DNA of 64,000 nt from the NCBI RefSeq assembly GCF_026230105.1, contig NC_079476.1, positions 7,454,709 to 7,518,708 on the forward strand. Reading direction: 5' to 3'. The position numbers and the translations under genes were made by a program. Positions 1 to 10,974 of the stretch are shown here, one piece after another (position 1 is the first letter of the stretch; the number at the start of each line of letters is the position of its first letter). The notes under the pieces were generated by a model. That model worked only from the letters and a program-made list of their open reading frames with translations, was not told the DNA's origin and searched no databases. This DNA is from Diorhabda sublineata. Lineage: Eukaryota > Arthropoda > Insecta > Coleoptera > Chrysomelidae.

Positions 1-1497
1 TTAAATCAAAATTTTCCTGCTCGCAAAAATTCAGAAGAATATCAATTGCTTCCATTGCTTTTGTTGGTTGAATTTTCTCTTCTGTCGGACCAAAACAATT
101 GTCAGTGTCACTATCAATCTCCTCCGAATCAGGCAGTTGAGAAGTAGATGGTGTATCACTACTAAGATAATGCGCTACAATGTCACTATCGGTTTGGATT
201 TCAAACCCCTCCTCATTTTCATCTTTTTGCAGCCAATCAACAATATCGTTTCGGTCAATATTGATGAAATCTGGAATAGATCTAGACAGTTCAAGGCAAG
301 TTTGTACATCATCGTGCTCATCCATGTTGTCTTCTTCCCCATATTCTTGGTCCAAAATTTTTGCCCAGCAAAGTCTTAATGTACTCGATGGCAAGTTTTC
401 CCATGCATCACAAACAGCAAAAATGGCATCTTTTATTGTCCACATTTTGAGGATGTCCTTCATTGAATCGACACAATTTTCTTGGAGAAGGAAACGGAGA
501 AAAATCTTTTTATACCTCCGTTTTAAGGAAGAAATGACGCCCTGGTCCATTGGTTGTATCAATGATGTGACGTTAGGAGGAAGGTAGGTGACAAAAATTA
601 GCCCATCCTCGGTTTTCAGGGTAGATTCTGATGGGTGACTAGGAGCGTTGTCAAGTAGGAGAACAGCTTTCTTTGGAAGTCCATTTTCTTCCTGAAATTT
701 GAAAAATAGCCTGATTCATCCAAGCTTTTGGATGGCTGTAATAGTTACACGGAAGTCTTTTCACGTCTGTTCCTTTGAACGATCGTGGTTTTTTAGCTTT
801 CCCGATCACTGTTAGTTTTAGCTTGTGTGTACCCAATGCATTTGAACATGTCATGACAGTGAGCCTTTCCTTACTAGATTTATGTCCAGGAGCTGACTTT
901 TCACACTGCGCAGCTAATGTTTTCGACGGTAACATTTTCCAAAAGAGCCCTGATTCATCTGCGTTGTATATTTGATCGGAGGACAAGTTTAATTTTGAGA
1001 TCAATGAACCAAATTCCTCATTGAAAACTGTAGCAGCTGTTAAATCGCCACTTAGACTTTCGCCTTGAATGTCTAATTGTCTAATCCCATGCCGGTTTTT
1101 AAATCTAAATAACCAACCCTTTGAAGCTCCAAATGGTTCATCAATATTCAACCTTTCGTGAAACCACTTAGCTTTTTCACAAACCATCGGTCCAGAGATA
1201 GGAATCCCTTCAACCTTCACGTTTTTGTTTAAACCATTCAAACAAAGCTGATTCCATGTCAGATAATGTTGACTTCCTCATTGTTTTTCTTCCTGACGCT
1301 AGCGGAGATGTGGAATCAGCTGAAGATATGAACCGCAAAATTTCATCCTTTCGTTTAATTAAATCACGCACTGTCTGCTCTCCCACACCAAACTCACCCG
1401 CCACTTTTCTTACACTCTCACCGCGATCTAAGACACGGTTAATAATGAACACTTTTTGTTCCAAAGAAAGCACGACACGCTTACGTTTTGAAGCCAT
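1..1497 (-). pseudogene. Tigger/jerky-like transposase (CENP-B HTH plus DDE_1), frameshifted and partial
   Basis: DNA-binding cut-and-paste transposase of the pogo/Tigger group. I chose the ATG at 1497-1495 (MASKRKR...) because the longer reading starts at a TTG. The N-terminus is a CENP-B/pipsqueak-type helix-turn-helix (LSLEQKVFIINRVLDRGES, then VAGEFGVGEQTVRDL). The second, CENP-B-type HTH follows after a frameshift near 1225 (MVCEKAKWFHERLN). The DDE_1 core shows IYNADESGLFWK (first Asp) and, after a second frameshift near 700, LLLDNAPSH (second Asp) and LIQPMDQGV (third Asp). A further frame change near 160 leads into the acidic C-terminal tail, which is cut by the window edge (AMEAIDILLNF). 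At least three frame breaks make this copy inactive, although all three catalytic Asp residues are still readable. Confidence 0.8.
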
Positions 1498-2007
1498 AGT
1501 CAATAAACAAAGAAACTAGCCAACCGATCAGTAGGTGAAAACTAATCAGAAGCTACTGAAACACTGAAAGTGAACAAAAGTGAGGTTTGAGTAAGGGGAA
1601 AATCAACAAAAACCATTTGCTGGAATGAATTAGCAATTCAGGCTTTGCGACTCTTTCTACTTAGGCATAAACGCTTCTCAGAATCAATAATAGGTCAGGC
1701 GTCTGAAACCTTAATTACATATGTACACATTTAAAGTTTAATATTTTATTTTACATAATTTCTCTCCTCCGATACGGATACTTCTTGTAATGAATGGGTG
1801 CATATTTTTAATAATTACGTACATATGAATAAATTCAAGGTGTTTATTTTTTACCCAACAAATCTTCAATAATTTATTACTCCAAAGGGTGGTATTGAGC
1901 AAGGAAAGAAATGGGTATTCCATCTCAAAAGTCGGGCGCCCTGATTTTTTTTTACTATTCTCCTCGCACCACGGATAATCGAGGCACGGATAACCGGGGT
2001 TCTACTG
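1..2007 (-). mobile_element. Tigger/pogo-type DNA transposon, left part outside window
   Basis: The right end is a terminal repeat beginning CAGTAGAACCCCGGTTATCC on the - strand (2007 downward), followed inward by a second GATTATCCG block. This is the usual form of Tigger/pogo termini. A TA next to it (2008-2009) fits the TA target preference of the superfamily. The transposase reads inward from about 1497 and runs off the left edge, so the other terminus is not visible. Between the terminus and the ORF (about 1500-1960) lies AT-rich leader with no other gene. Confidence 0.8.
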
Positions 2008-2387
2008 TATATATTTTTTGTTTATTTTGTGTTTTTTCTTGATCTAATTGGGGGTGGGCGGGTACAGCTGCGGCTGTATTATTCCCTATCGTCGGACATT
2101 TGTCTGGAGAATCGATTCTCCAGGCTGCAGGGAAACCGCAGAAAACCTTCAACTCCGACGATGAATGACAGTGAGGGTGTGTGTTGGGGGTAGGAATTTA
2201 TCTGATTGATATGGGGGCTACTATCGAGGAAATTAAGGAAGGATGAGGAGGGTCTCTTTCGCAACGGAATTACTTGATTCGATGGATCGAATCAATTAGA
2301 GGGCTTGGAGGTCATTTAGGCGGTTTGGAATGGGGGTTATGTCAGTATTGACATAAATGATGTTGCTAGGGCTAAACCTACACTTTT

Positions 2388-3859
2388 TCAGTGGGAGGTG
2401 TTTGGTTTTTGGGTGAAGGCGAAATGAATGTGGTTTCCCACGCCGCTGGTTACGGTACAATTATAACCATAAAAAGAGGGAATGAGGCATTGTAGCGATT
2501 CGGCTACTAGCGCGCGAGAAGTGGGGATGGCATTCATCATTGTTCTTGTCAAGATTTCAATTAGGATTTTAGTGTCAGTAGACAAGTCATACGGGGTTTG
2601 AGGTTTTTCCAGGGTGAGTGGGGCTGTATCCTGGGGGGCTTTCGGTGTTTCCATCCTTTTCGATCAGTGGGGGTGGAAAGCGGGGTGAGGTCCACCGCAA
2701 TTTTTACAAGTAGGGGAGTTAGCTTTTGGGCATTTTTCTGGCTTGTGACCAAAAGCACCACAGGTTGGACAAATGGGTTTGGCATTGCAGGTGTCTGCGG
2801 AGTGGCCGGTAGATGAACAATGGTTGCAATATTTGGGGACAGCGGGTATGGTGTTTGAATTTGAGGCTTCGCAGTAGTGCGAAAGCCCGTGGAAGTTTAT
2901 ACCCTTGGTTAGGGCGTGATGGTAGGCAGTTTCGGAATCTGTAATGATTCGAAACATGGATGTGGGTTTATTTGTGGATCTAGCTATGATCCTCCAAGTT
3001 TTCATGACGGGGAATTTTAGTATAGAGAGGATCTCCAGGAACTCTCCTTCGGTATAAGATTGGTCTACATTCTTGCAGACCAGAGAGAAGGTAGTTTTTC
3101 TGGTTTTAGTAGCTGGGGGTCTTTGGACTCGTTGTGGAGAGTTTATCGGGAAAACGACGATTTTCTCGTCGCCTATGGCGTAACGGATTTTCCCTGCCAA
3201 CGTTTCGTGATGAAACGAGGAAGGAATTTTGAGGAGGGCGGTTCCATTGCGGTTAGCTTTGAGAAAGCGCATTTGTCCTCTCAATAGCTCTTGCGTATTG
3301 AGGAGATTGTAGAGCTCTCTCTGTGAGGTATATTTTTTGGGAGGTTTCTCAGATTGAGGGTTTGAAGTGGAGGAGATTGAGCGGAGGTGTGAGATTGAGG
3401 TTGTTGTTGAGTGATGGTTTGGGATTGTTTGTGGGTTTGAGTTGGTGCTTGAGGTTTAGTGATATTTTGGGTAATTTTTTTGGGCTTTTGAGGCATTGGG
3501 ATTGATTTGGAAATTAGAGGGGAAATATTGGTTTTGGGGATCGCGCCTAGTCGGGTATAATCAACCTGCTGGGATTTAGAGCTGGCTGATTTCTGCGAGA
3601 CCCTAGATGCATAGGAATCCGCAGATGGTGCTGGTGAGGAGCTTCTGCTATTTTCAAGTGATTTACGTTCGATATAATCCATGGCATTACGAATTTGGTT
3701 AAATTGTTGTGGACTGAACCGCGAGAAGTCTGCGACTAGTTCTGAGAAGGTTTTCTCCTCAGGAAAAGAATTGGGGTTGGTCGGGAGTGGTGGGAATTCG
3801 TCGACGGTGGATACGAGTTTGCTTCGGATTTGTATAGGGGAACGGGCTACTCGGGGCAT
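2388..3859 (-). pseudogene. ORF1 (gag-like, zinc knuckles) of a jockey-like non-LTR retrotransposon
   Basis: Nucleic-acid-binding ORF1 protein of a jockey/I-type LINE. The start at 3859 (MPRVARSP) is the first ATG; the longer reading begins at TTG. The N-terminal third is Ser/Pro/Gln-rich and low in complexity. After a frame change near 3283 comes a PRE_C2HC-like fold (FSLVCKNVDQSYTEGEFLEI ... GLSHYCEAS), followed by CCHC knuckles: CNHCSSTGHSADTC (about 2790-2830), CPTCGAFGHKPEKC and CKNCGGPHPAFHP. Another frame change near 2655 gives a C-terminal part ending at 2388. The 5' leader seems to extend to about 4100. No endonuclease or RT follows below 2388; sequence at 2040-2390 has short open stretches I cannot assign. 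The copy is therefore truncated at its 3' side and broken by frameshifts. Confidence 0.75.
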
Positions 3860-4109
3860 TTTCAAAGGGAAATAGGTCAAATGAGAGAGTCGAGATCAAG
3901 TGAGAATAAGGAATAAGGATTTCGAAAATTGAATTCCTTTGTTAGTACCTAACAAGAGAGTTGGCTATCAAAGCCGACAGCGGACTCACTGCCGGGTAAA
4001 AAATTCCTGACCTTTTGATTGCCTGTTAGTGTTTTATGAAAATGAAAATAATATTCACCTGAAACTGGCTGATCCTAGGACCCACGCTGGTTCTTGATAA
4101 CACTTGCCC

Positions 4110-5755
4110 CCGAAAGGGTTTATTTCATTATAAAAAAAAGCTCCGAAAAGGGCAGATAGGTGGAGCAACTAAGCCCGAAAGGGGCATTTTTGCAACGGTA
4201 CACACTAATATGACGACTTTCTTTGTCAGCGAGAGTTTGAATCGCAGTAGGCGACCCTGCGTTTACCGGTGTGTTTTCTAATGAAACAGTGACCGATTAT
4301 ACAGTAGTCCTTGAATCCGTACGTGCGACCTTCTCGTAGCGCTCTAAGAAAGCAACTGGAAAGCGGCACTAAGACCTTTTTGAATTTATACTCTCCAATT
4401 ATACTTCCTTCACCGGTAGCGTAATTTGGTGAAAAAAAAAATGGTAGGGGTGGTTTCAACCAATTGAAATGATCTAATGTTTAAATCTTCGTAGTTTATC
4501 ATTCAGTGAGAGTGAAATAGGGATGAATGCAGAAATGAATTCACAAAATTTTTTTATGAATAGATATTAACTAAATTTGGAACTGATGTTAATTATAATG
4601 TTTGTAAAACATCAAAATAAAGTCTAAATATTTAAATAATTAGCGAATGTTATCTGTTAACGATTGTTTGCATTCTATAAGGTGCTTGGTAGAAACTCAA
4701 CTATAAATGATATTTTAATTTTAATTTAGAAAGTGATTAGACTAAACTTATTTAAATTGATTAATTAAATATTTTGAATAGCTTTGATCTCTGCTCTTCA
4801 AACACCTTGTATGATGTATATGTTAGCTTCATAGCGAGTTATACATTTGTCAAAATTATTGTCTAATCCAGTAGTGGTATTGGAAACATTTATATAATAT
4901 TTGGTGTTTATATTTGAACTACTCAAAATTTATATGCAAAATTAGTTGGGTACAGTCTGAAATGTATTAATTAAAAAATACGGTGTTAAAGTTACTAGTA
5001 AGTTGTGAGTACTTGGAATTGTAGAAATACAGATACATTAGGTATGTCTATGAAAATTCTACTTAAAAGGTCACATAGAAAATAATTTATTTCTTCATTG
5101 CCAAATTAAAATACTTTGTTGACTCATTTTAATACTAAGTTGTTTAGAAGGTCCTAGTTCTACTCTTTAAAATGACTATATTAATATATGTCAGCAATAA
5201 ACATGTATCACGCTAAAAGTGTGTCACTCAAATGGTTTTGTAAGTCAATTTCCAAAAAATAAATTTTTGTTCAGTTTTACAGATTGCTAGAAGGAATTGA
5301 GCCGGTATTTCACTACCTACACAAATTAACCGAAAATCCATTTGAGTATCGCAACTATTGGTTGAAGAAAAGTTTATAATACAGACCCAACTGTAGCTTA
5401 TGGTGGGTTTTTATTACTATTATTGCAGTTATGTTCATAATTATTCTTATAAATTATGTTAAAGCGCGTTTCAAGAATTGTTACTTTAAAGTATCTAATG
5501 GCACAGTCCAAATGTATTTTCAGTAGGAAATAACACATTTTCCTTGTTTTCACCACAATAATTATTCTAGATAAAGTTTAGTATTTCATATTTTATCTTT
5601 TTCTCAAAATCAAATACCAAACGACAAAAATATTTGATCATTTGAGCTGATGTTGTTTTTGACAAACGTTACTTAAGGTTGTAAATGGAATCAGCGAAAA
5701 ACTTCCAAAACGGCTTCCAAATCACTTCCTAGCTATTATGACTAAACGCCCACTA
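4110..5755. other. AT-rich stretch without recognisable gene
   Basis: 4110-4460 is less AT-rich and may still belong to the leader of the LINE on its left. The 77-residue open reading at 4226-4459 (-) has no recognisable motif. 4460-5755 is AT-rich, stop-dense in all frames, and shows no repeat or RNA structure I can name. Confidence 0.4.
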
Positions 5756-5759
5756 TTCT

Positions 5760-6780
5760 ACTATTCTTCTTTCAATGCATAACCACTAATGGATGTTCGC
5801 GATAACATTTTCCATCGCTTCTCTATTTCTTGCGGTGTGTATTAAGGATTGTATATCGTGTAGTCCTGTCCACTACCTGATGTTTCGCAGCCAATACATT
5901 TTCTTCCTTCCAATCCCTCTCTTTCCTTCAATTTTACCTTAGACCAGTCTGTGCAAAAATTGATATTTGTTATTTCGCATAATGTGCCCTAGGTACGCCG
6001 TTTTCCTCTTCTTAATTAATTCAAATAATTCACGTTGTTTGCCCATCCGTCTCATAATTTCTTCGTTTTCAGCTACATCTCGAAAGCCTCTAACTTGTTA
6101 ATAGCAGTCATCTTCAATATCTAGCCTTCCATGCCGTAGAGAAGCACCGAACCAATGCAAAGCACTTCACGAACCTCAGTCGTAGATTAACATCAAAATC
6201 GGGACAAGTAAGCACTCTTCGAAACCTCAAGAATGCCTCTCGGACTTGTTCAATGCGACATTTTTTTCCTTGTCTGATTCCCAGTCTTCAAGGAGCCAGA
6301 TTCCCAGATATTTAAATTTATTCACCCTCTCTAAGTGTATTGTGTTAAATGCTATGGTGGCGTTGTCAAACATATTTATGTTTCTTGAAATAATCAAATT
6401 TTTTTTTTGTATTGATGTTTAGGCCCATTGATTTGCTGTATTCTCCTGATATTGTTAATCCACGTCTCATTAACTTTGATTCCCATTTCTATATCCCCTA
6501 GGGACTCTTGGAAAATTGCTTTGGAATATAAATTGAATAAGAGTGGAGACAGCACGCATCCTTGTCGCACCCACTTTTGATCTGTATATTGTCGGACATA
6601 TTGGTGTCTAGTTTTATTTGTGCTGTTTGGTTCCAGTACAGGTTTTCAATGCATCGGATGTCTTTCCGATCCATATCGAGACTTTTGAGGAGCTGCATTA
6701 GTTTGTGGTGCTGTACGCAATCGACTGCCTTTTCATAACCTATGAAACAGAGTCAAACGTCCTTTCTCTGGTCATAGGAG
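5760..6780 (-). pseudogene. RTE-like non-LTR retrotransposon, RT and C-terminal remnant
   Basis: Reading the - strand from 6780 downward gives reverse transcriptase text: a palm-like start (YEKAVDCVQHHKLMQLLKSL), then DMDRKDIRCIENLYWNQTAQ and IQIKSG (6500-6700). After a frame slip it reads the conserved block resembling QGCVLSPLLFNLY. Further down, many frames later, come pieces typical of the C-terminal domain of RTE-like proteins: FVKCFALV, a stretch similar to TAYLGHIMRN, and GRKKMYWLRNIRQWTGLHDI followed by NREAMENVIANIH at about 5780-5880. The endonuclease is missing and many stops and frameshifts are present. The family (RTE-like) is inferred from the C-terminal wording. Confidence 0.6.
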
Positions 6781-7119
6781 TTGGTATTATGATACCAAAT
6801 TTAACTATATGTGTCCATGTTTCATCTATTGTAACACGTTCCTTGAATCGTTTCGCTTAAAGAGCTCGAAATAGCGTTTTGATACACAAATCTTTCTTGT
6901 GGCCAATTGCTCATGTTTAATAATAAATACACTGCCTTTTGCTATCTTTAATGCCACCACTATCCAAAACGATTTTATGAATATTTTTTTATTATCTCCT
7001 TACGGCAGGGGTGCTCAAACTTGAACTGCTGGCGATCTACCTCAATATTTTTAGACTACTTACGATCGACTCTGAGAGGCTGCAAGTATGTGTGATGCAG
7101 GGTTGTCGTACATACACGA

Positions 7120-7151
7120 TACACCCTACCTACCTAGGTAGGTAGGGTGTA
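7120..7151. repeat. 32-bp perfect palindrome in the hAT 3' region
   Basis: The half-site TACACCCTACCTACCT is followed directly by its exact reverse complement, giving a spacer-free 32-bp palindrome centred on CCTAGG. It lies 115 bp inside the hAT terminus, between the terminus and the transposase stop codon. It could be a subterminal transposase-binding hairpin or a later rearrangement. Confidence 0.9.
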
Positions 7152-7326
7152 CCGTAGCATATATAGATATTAGCTTTCTGCACAATATAGGTACATTATT
7201 TTAGTCAAGGTTTGGGTTAGGTTTAGTTAGGTTCTTCTCTACAATATCAATGAAAAAACTCATAATTATTCAAAATTGCGAGTTTATTGGTTGTTACAAA
7301 AGAGTTACATATGATGTTAAACCTAA

Positions 7327-9056
7327 CTAAAGAGTGGCTTTGGATGTTGAAGCGTGGCACTGCATGTCCTCAGCATACTTTTCATAAGATGGTACGTAAC
7401 CACTGAGTGCTAATCGCAAGCATGATGACATATGATCGTCAGTTAGTCGATTGCGATATTTTGACTTAATTATCTTCATTTCAGAAAATGCAGACTCGCA
7501 CAAGTAAGTTGACCCAAACAATGCCGTCAGTCAGTTGAAGGGCGATTTGCCTTAGATTCGGATATTTATCTTCAGATATAAAACACCAGAAATTTGTATC
7601 AGATGCTGTAGCTTTGAGATGTATATCTGATATAATCTGCACCAACTCATTTTCAACAGAACATGAGTTCATATTAAACTGACTTGCTATTTCAGTAGCT
7701 AATTCCTCAATGTTTTTACATGAAAAAGGATAACTCATAAATGATGCTATATTTTCCAATTTATTGCAATCATAAAAACGCATTTCGAATTGTCCCAAAA
7801 TATTTGATGAATCAGCCTCATACGTATCATAATTAAACTGAGGAATCCTTGCTTTCAAAGACGGAAAATGTTTCAGATCCTTTCTTTTCAGTTGATCTAT
7901 CATAAGTTGTAATTTACTTTTGAATGCGTTTACTGCGCTAATCATCTCAATAATAGTTTTTCCTTTACCTTGAAGCTCCAAGTTAACGATGTTTAAGTGC
8001 ATTGTCTATCATAAGTTGCAATTTACTTTTGAATGCGTTTACTGCGCTAATCATCTCAATAATAGTTTTTCCTTTACCTTGAAGCTCCAAAAGCTGTTAT
8101 TTCGGGAAATAATTCTTGAAACCTTTGTAGGAATTCACAATTTTTGTTGCAATGCCCATAATTTCCTCCGTGTTTAAAACTTTGGAACACAGAACTTGTT
8201 GATGTATAATGCAATGGAATGAAAAAAATGAAGGGAATTCTTCATTAGCTCGACACAATGCCACAAAACCGTTTTTGTTTCCAGTCATTGCTGGTGCTCC
8301 ATCGGTTGTAATGCACACTAATTTATATATTGGTAGCTCGTAGTTTTTTACAAAATTAAAGAAAACTTCAAATATATCTTCGCCACGGGTCTTCCCCTTC
8401 AGAGGAATGATAGTCAAAAATTCTTCCTTAGCCGACATGTCATTGAATACCATCCGAATAAAAATACACAGCTGGGCAGTGTCTGTCATATCGGTGGATT
8501 CGTCGAACTGTAAAGAAAAGTATGTACATTCCATGATATCATGTTTTAGTTTATCTGCGATGTCCTGACTCATGACTTCAATACACCTTGTGACAGTCGG
8601 ACGAGATAACTGAAGTTCTCTAATAGCAGACATGATTTCTGTTTTATTTTTAAAATCTCCAAATAAAGTCTCACCCGCTTCAATAAATGCTTCCTTCACC
8701 ACCGATCCATCTTCGAATGGTTTCTTGTGTTTCGCCAATATATGAGATATTTTAAATGACGCGATCGTAGCAGCTTTTGATTGTTTGGCTGGTCTTGTGA
8801 ACATGGTTTGTTCTTTATTCAAACAAGATATAAAATCACTTACTTTTCGTTTTCTTAATTCACTCTGTGGCGGAAAATCCTTTTGATAGTTTTTATCAAC
8901 CGTTTTATGATGCCTCTCTAAGTTACCACGCTTAGGTATTGCAACTGACGCACGACAAATAACACAAATGCACTTATCCTTCACCATACAAAAGAAAAAT
9001 TCTTCCTCCCAATCCTTATTAAAATGATACGTTTTAGATTTCTTCACTGCACTCAT
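7327..9056 (-). pseudogene. hAT transposase (BED finger, RNase H-like core, hAT dimerisation region), broken
   Basis: The protein starts at a true ATG (9056) and resembles the SCAND3/GTF2IRD2/ZBED5-like transposase group. Residues 1-60 contain a BED-type zinc finger (CVICRASVAIPKRGNLERHH). Next comes the helical and RNase H-like core with YFSLQFDESTDMTDTAQLCI (catalytic Asp region) and LVCITTDGAPAMTGNKNGF (second Asp region), then FSFHCIIHQQVLCSK. The first open segment ends at a stop at 8097. After that, a 109-bp-period tandem duplication shifts the frame. The next segment (7481-8002) carries the middle alpha-helical part, and the last (7327-7521) carries the C-terminal hAT dimerisation region (SAFSEMKIIKSKYRNRLTD). 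One stop, the duplication and a frameshift near 7500 make this a pseudogene. The parts are otherwise in correct order. Confidence 0.85.
7896..8090. repeat. Tandem duplication (86 bp, period 109) inside the hAT transposase
   Basis: 7896-7981 is repeated at 8005-8090 with a single visible mismatch (gt versus gc). The 23 bp between the copies are unique. The period of 109 is not a multiple of three, so the duplication by itself breaks the transposase frame. The near-identity of the copies makes it younger than most of the decay around it. Confidence 0.9.
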
Positions 9057-9109
9057 TTTCCACTATTTAATAATAAACTTTGTATCGACGTAGTATCGCA
9101 ATCTTTTTC

Positions 9110-10960
9110 TCCGTTATCGATACCCGTTCACTCGCAGACGGCCTCCTTTAGCTCCGAGGGAGTGACTGAAGGATCTACCTCCATGACGGTGAAGACTGCT
9201 TCCTTTCTCCTCACCATCATGTCCATTTTTGTTTCGACCCTGTTCCTTATTTCATCCTTCAGTCTTTCGGCCGCCCCTTGACCCTTGACTTTCACCAGGA
9301 GATCACCCCCTCCCGTCTTCCGGATGGACTCGACTTTGACTCCTATTTTTTCCACGTTGCCTACATTTTTTTCCATGTTTTTTAAAACTTCTGAAAATTT
9401 CTTGTCTCCCGTTTTTATAAATAGCGACTCTCCCCCTCCCCCTGTGTTTCCTCCACCTCTAATTTCCTCTCCCTTCGTAATTAATTTCCATTCAACATAT
9501 TCCCTCCTACCTACATACTCTAATATTTTCCTTATTTTTATTTTCTTGATGCCTTCTCCGATGACTGCTTTAACTATTTTTCCCCCCTCTCCACCGCTAA
9601 CTTAGCCATCTCCTTTATGGCTTTATATGTTGAATTTTCCCCCTCCCCTACCCTGGCCAAATAATCGTGCCATTCACGCTCCCTATTTTTTGTTTTAATC
9701 CTGTTCTCTACTATATCCGTCTGCCCCTCCTCTAGTTCATCTAGAATTACCCAAATTTCTTCCCTTAATTTTTTTATTGCTTCTAGCGTTTCCCCTCCTC
9801 CTTCTTTCCCTATTATTACCGCGCTGCTTGTTCTATCTCTTAGGACTTCCTCTACCCTTTCCCATTTTGTTTTTTTATAAACCTCCTCCTCCCATTCTTC
9901 CTTTGCTATACGTTCCCATTTTCATATTCCATTTCCCCATTGTCTAATTCTTTTATGATTTGTTTTGTTATTTCTTTTTTTCTATTTTTTTCCTCCTCCT
10001 CCTTGCATTCCCTGCATCTTTTTTCATACCCCCTATTTAAAATACTTTTTTTGACTAAAACCCTTAATTCTTCAAATTTTTTGTTAGTTCCGTGTCCCCC
10101 TTTATTATATTTTTTATTTCCTCCATTTTTCCCTTTATCTCTTCCCCCTCCATTGTCCTTTTTTCCTCCTCTTTCTTTTCTTTTTTATATTCTATTTCCC
10201 CTCGACCCTGCTTTCCTCCCTTTCCCTTTTTTTCCCGTTTCCCCGAATATTATTTTTTTCAGGAAAGCACCCTCGCTACTTTCCTCTCCCGTTAGTTTTT
10301 CTTCCTCTTCTTCTTCTTCTATTATTGTCGATTGTGCTATTATTTTATCTGAACTCCTGTTTATTTTCTTATTCTTCTTTTGCCTCTCTTTCAGTTCCCA
10401 CTCGAATCTCCTTCTTTCTTCCTCTTCCTCCTCCTTTCTTCTAACTTCCTCTTCCACCGTTCTTCTCTTCTCCTCCTTCTTTTTAAGTTTTATTTGTTTG
10501 GTATCCATATAGTTCCCACGAGTAGGGACGTGTGAAGGTCCGGCGAGGCAGTGCGCCCTTACCCCGCTAAGGCTAGATACTCTGGGAGGTCGCCAGGTAT
10601 CCCAGAGGCACACGTTCAAGACTGACTCCGCGCAGCCATTCATCCCATAACCACGATAGCTCACAGCGTAGGATTACGGATTCTTTTCTAGAGGTTTACT
10701 CCTCTATGTCTTTTTGGTTCGCGGGCAATTATTGGGAAACGTATTTGTTCCTTATTCATCACCTATCCGAGAAGGTTGGTCGGTCATATTTCCTCTTACA
10801 AAAAGTTGAGCGACTCAGGACCGACCACTCTTTTCGGAGACACCCTATGAGCCATTGGGATGCGTCGTGTCGGGTAGACTAAACCCCGAAGGGAATTCGC
10901 GTCGAGGATTTGGGCCGACTCACTTCCTGCCTCCTTGACTCGACATCTTCGGGCACGAAA
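9110..10960 (-). mobile_element. 5' half of an R1-clade (SART/TRAS-like) LINE
   Basis: A GC-richer leader of about 450 bp (10509-10960, - strand) precedes a long ORF1 region with extreme purine bias on the coding strand. The element stops at about 9110, before the zinc knuckles of ORF1 and before the whole ORF2, so it is a 3'-truncated copy or is interrupted by the hAT remnant. Its 5' edge abuts TTAGG-type repeats (10961-10974). Assignment to the R1 clade rests on the ORF1 wording. Confidence 0.6.
9128..10508 (-). pseudogene. R1-clade ORF1 (gag-like), N-terminal and middle part
   Basis: The start is the ATG at 10508-10506 (MDTKQIKLKKKEEKRR). About the first 100 residues are a highly charged Glu/Lys/Arg region likely to form a coiled coil, with a run of Glu near residue 70. 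Several frame slips follow. The last open piece (9128-9376) is the conserved part just before the zinc knuckles: VESIRKTGGGDLLVKVKGQG, then MDMMVRRKEAVFTVMEVDPS and VTPSELKEAV. These are the signatures of R1/SART/TRAS ORF1 proteins. No CCHC knuckle and no ORF2 follow. The + strand of this region is a continuous polypyrimidine-like tract, which produces long Ser/Phe/Leu-rich shadow frames that I do not count as genes. Confidence 0.6.
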
Positions 10961-10974
10961 CCTAACCTAACCTA
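10961..10974. repeat. Short telomere-type CCTAA repeats next to the R1-like 5' end
   Basis: CCTAACCTAACCTA is 2.8 units of the insect telomeric motif (TTAGG on the - strand). It directly precedes the apparent 5' end of the R1-clade element. The tract is too short to call an interstitial telomere with confidence. Confidence 0.5.

Larger units (their letters stand above)
7006..9110 (-). mobile_element. hAT transposon, one terminus visible
   Basis: The 3' terminus is CAGGGGTGCTCAAAC starting at 7006, a common hAT-type terminal repeat, followed inward by GCGATCTACC. A transposase reads on the - strand from 9056. No matching CAGGGGTGC end is found upstream of the start codon. Instead, R1-type LINE sequence begins at about 9110, so the 5' terminus was lost or displaced. 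The expected 8-bp target duplication would be the bases just before 7006 (6998-7005), but its partner cannot be seen. Confidence 0.7.

Noticed and set aside
180..587. 135-codon + strand frame
   Set aside because: It lies antisense to the Tigger DDE domain, where the - strand shows LLLDNAPSH and QPMDQGV.
7205..7232. TTAGGTTTAGTTAGG as telomeric repeat
   Set aside because: Irregular and isolated; the units do not form a periodic TTAGG array.
9940..10512. 190-codon open frame on the + strand
   Set aside because: A Ser/Phe/Leu/Pro-rich product without domains, caused by the polypyrimidine strand opposite the charged R1 ORF1.
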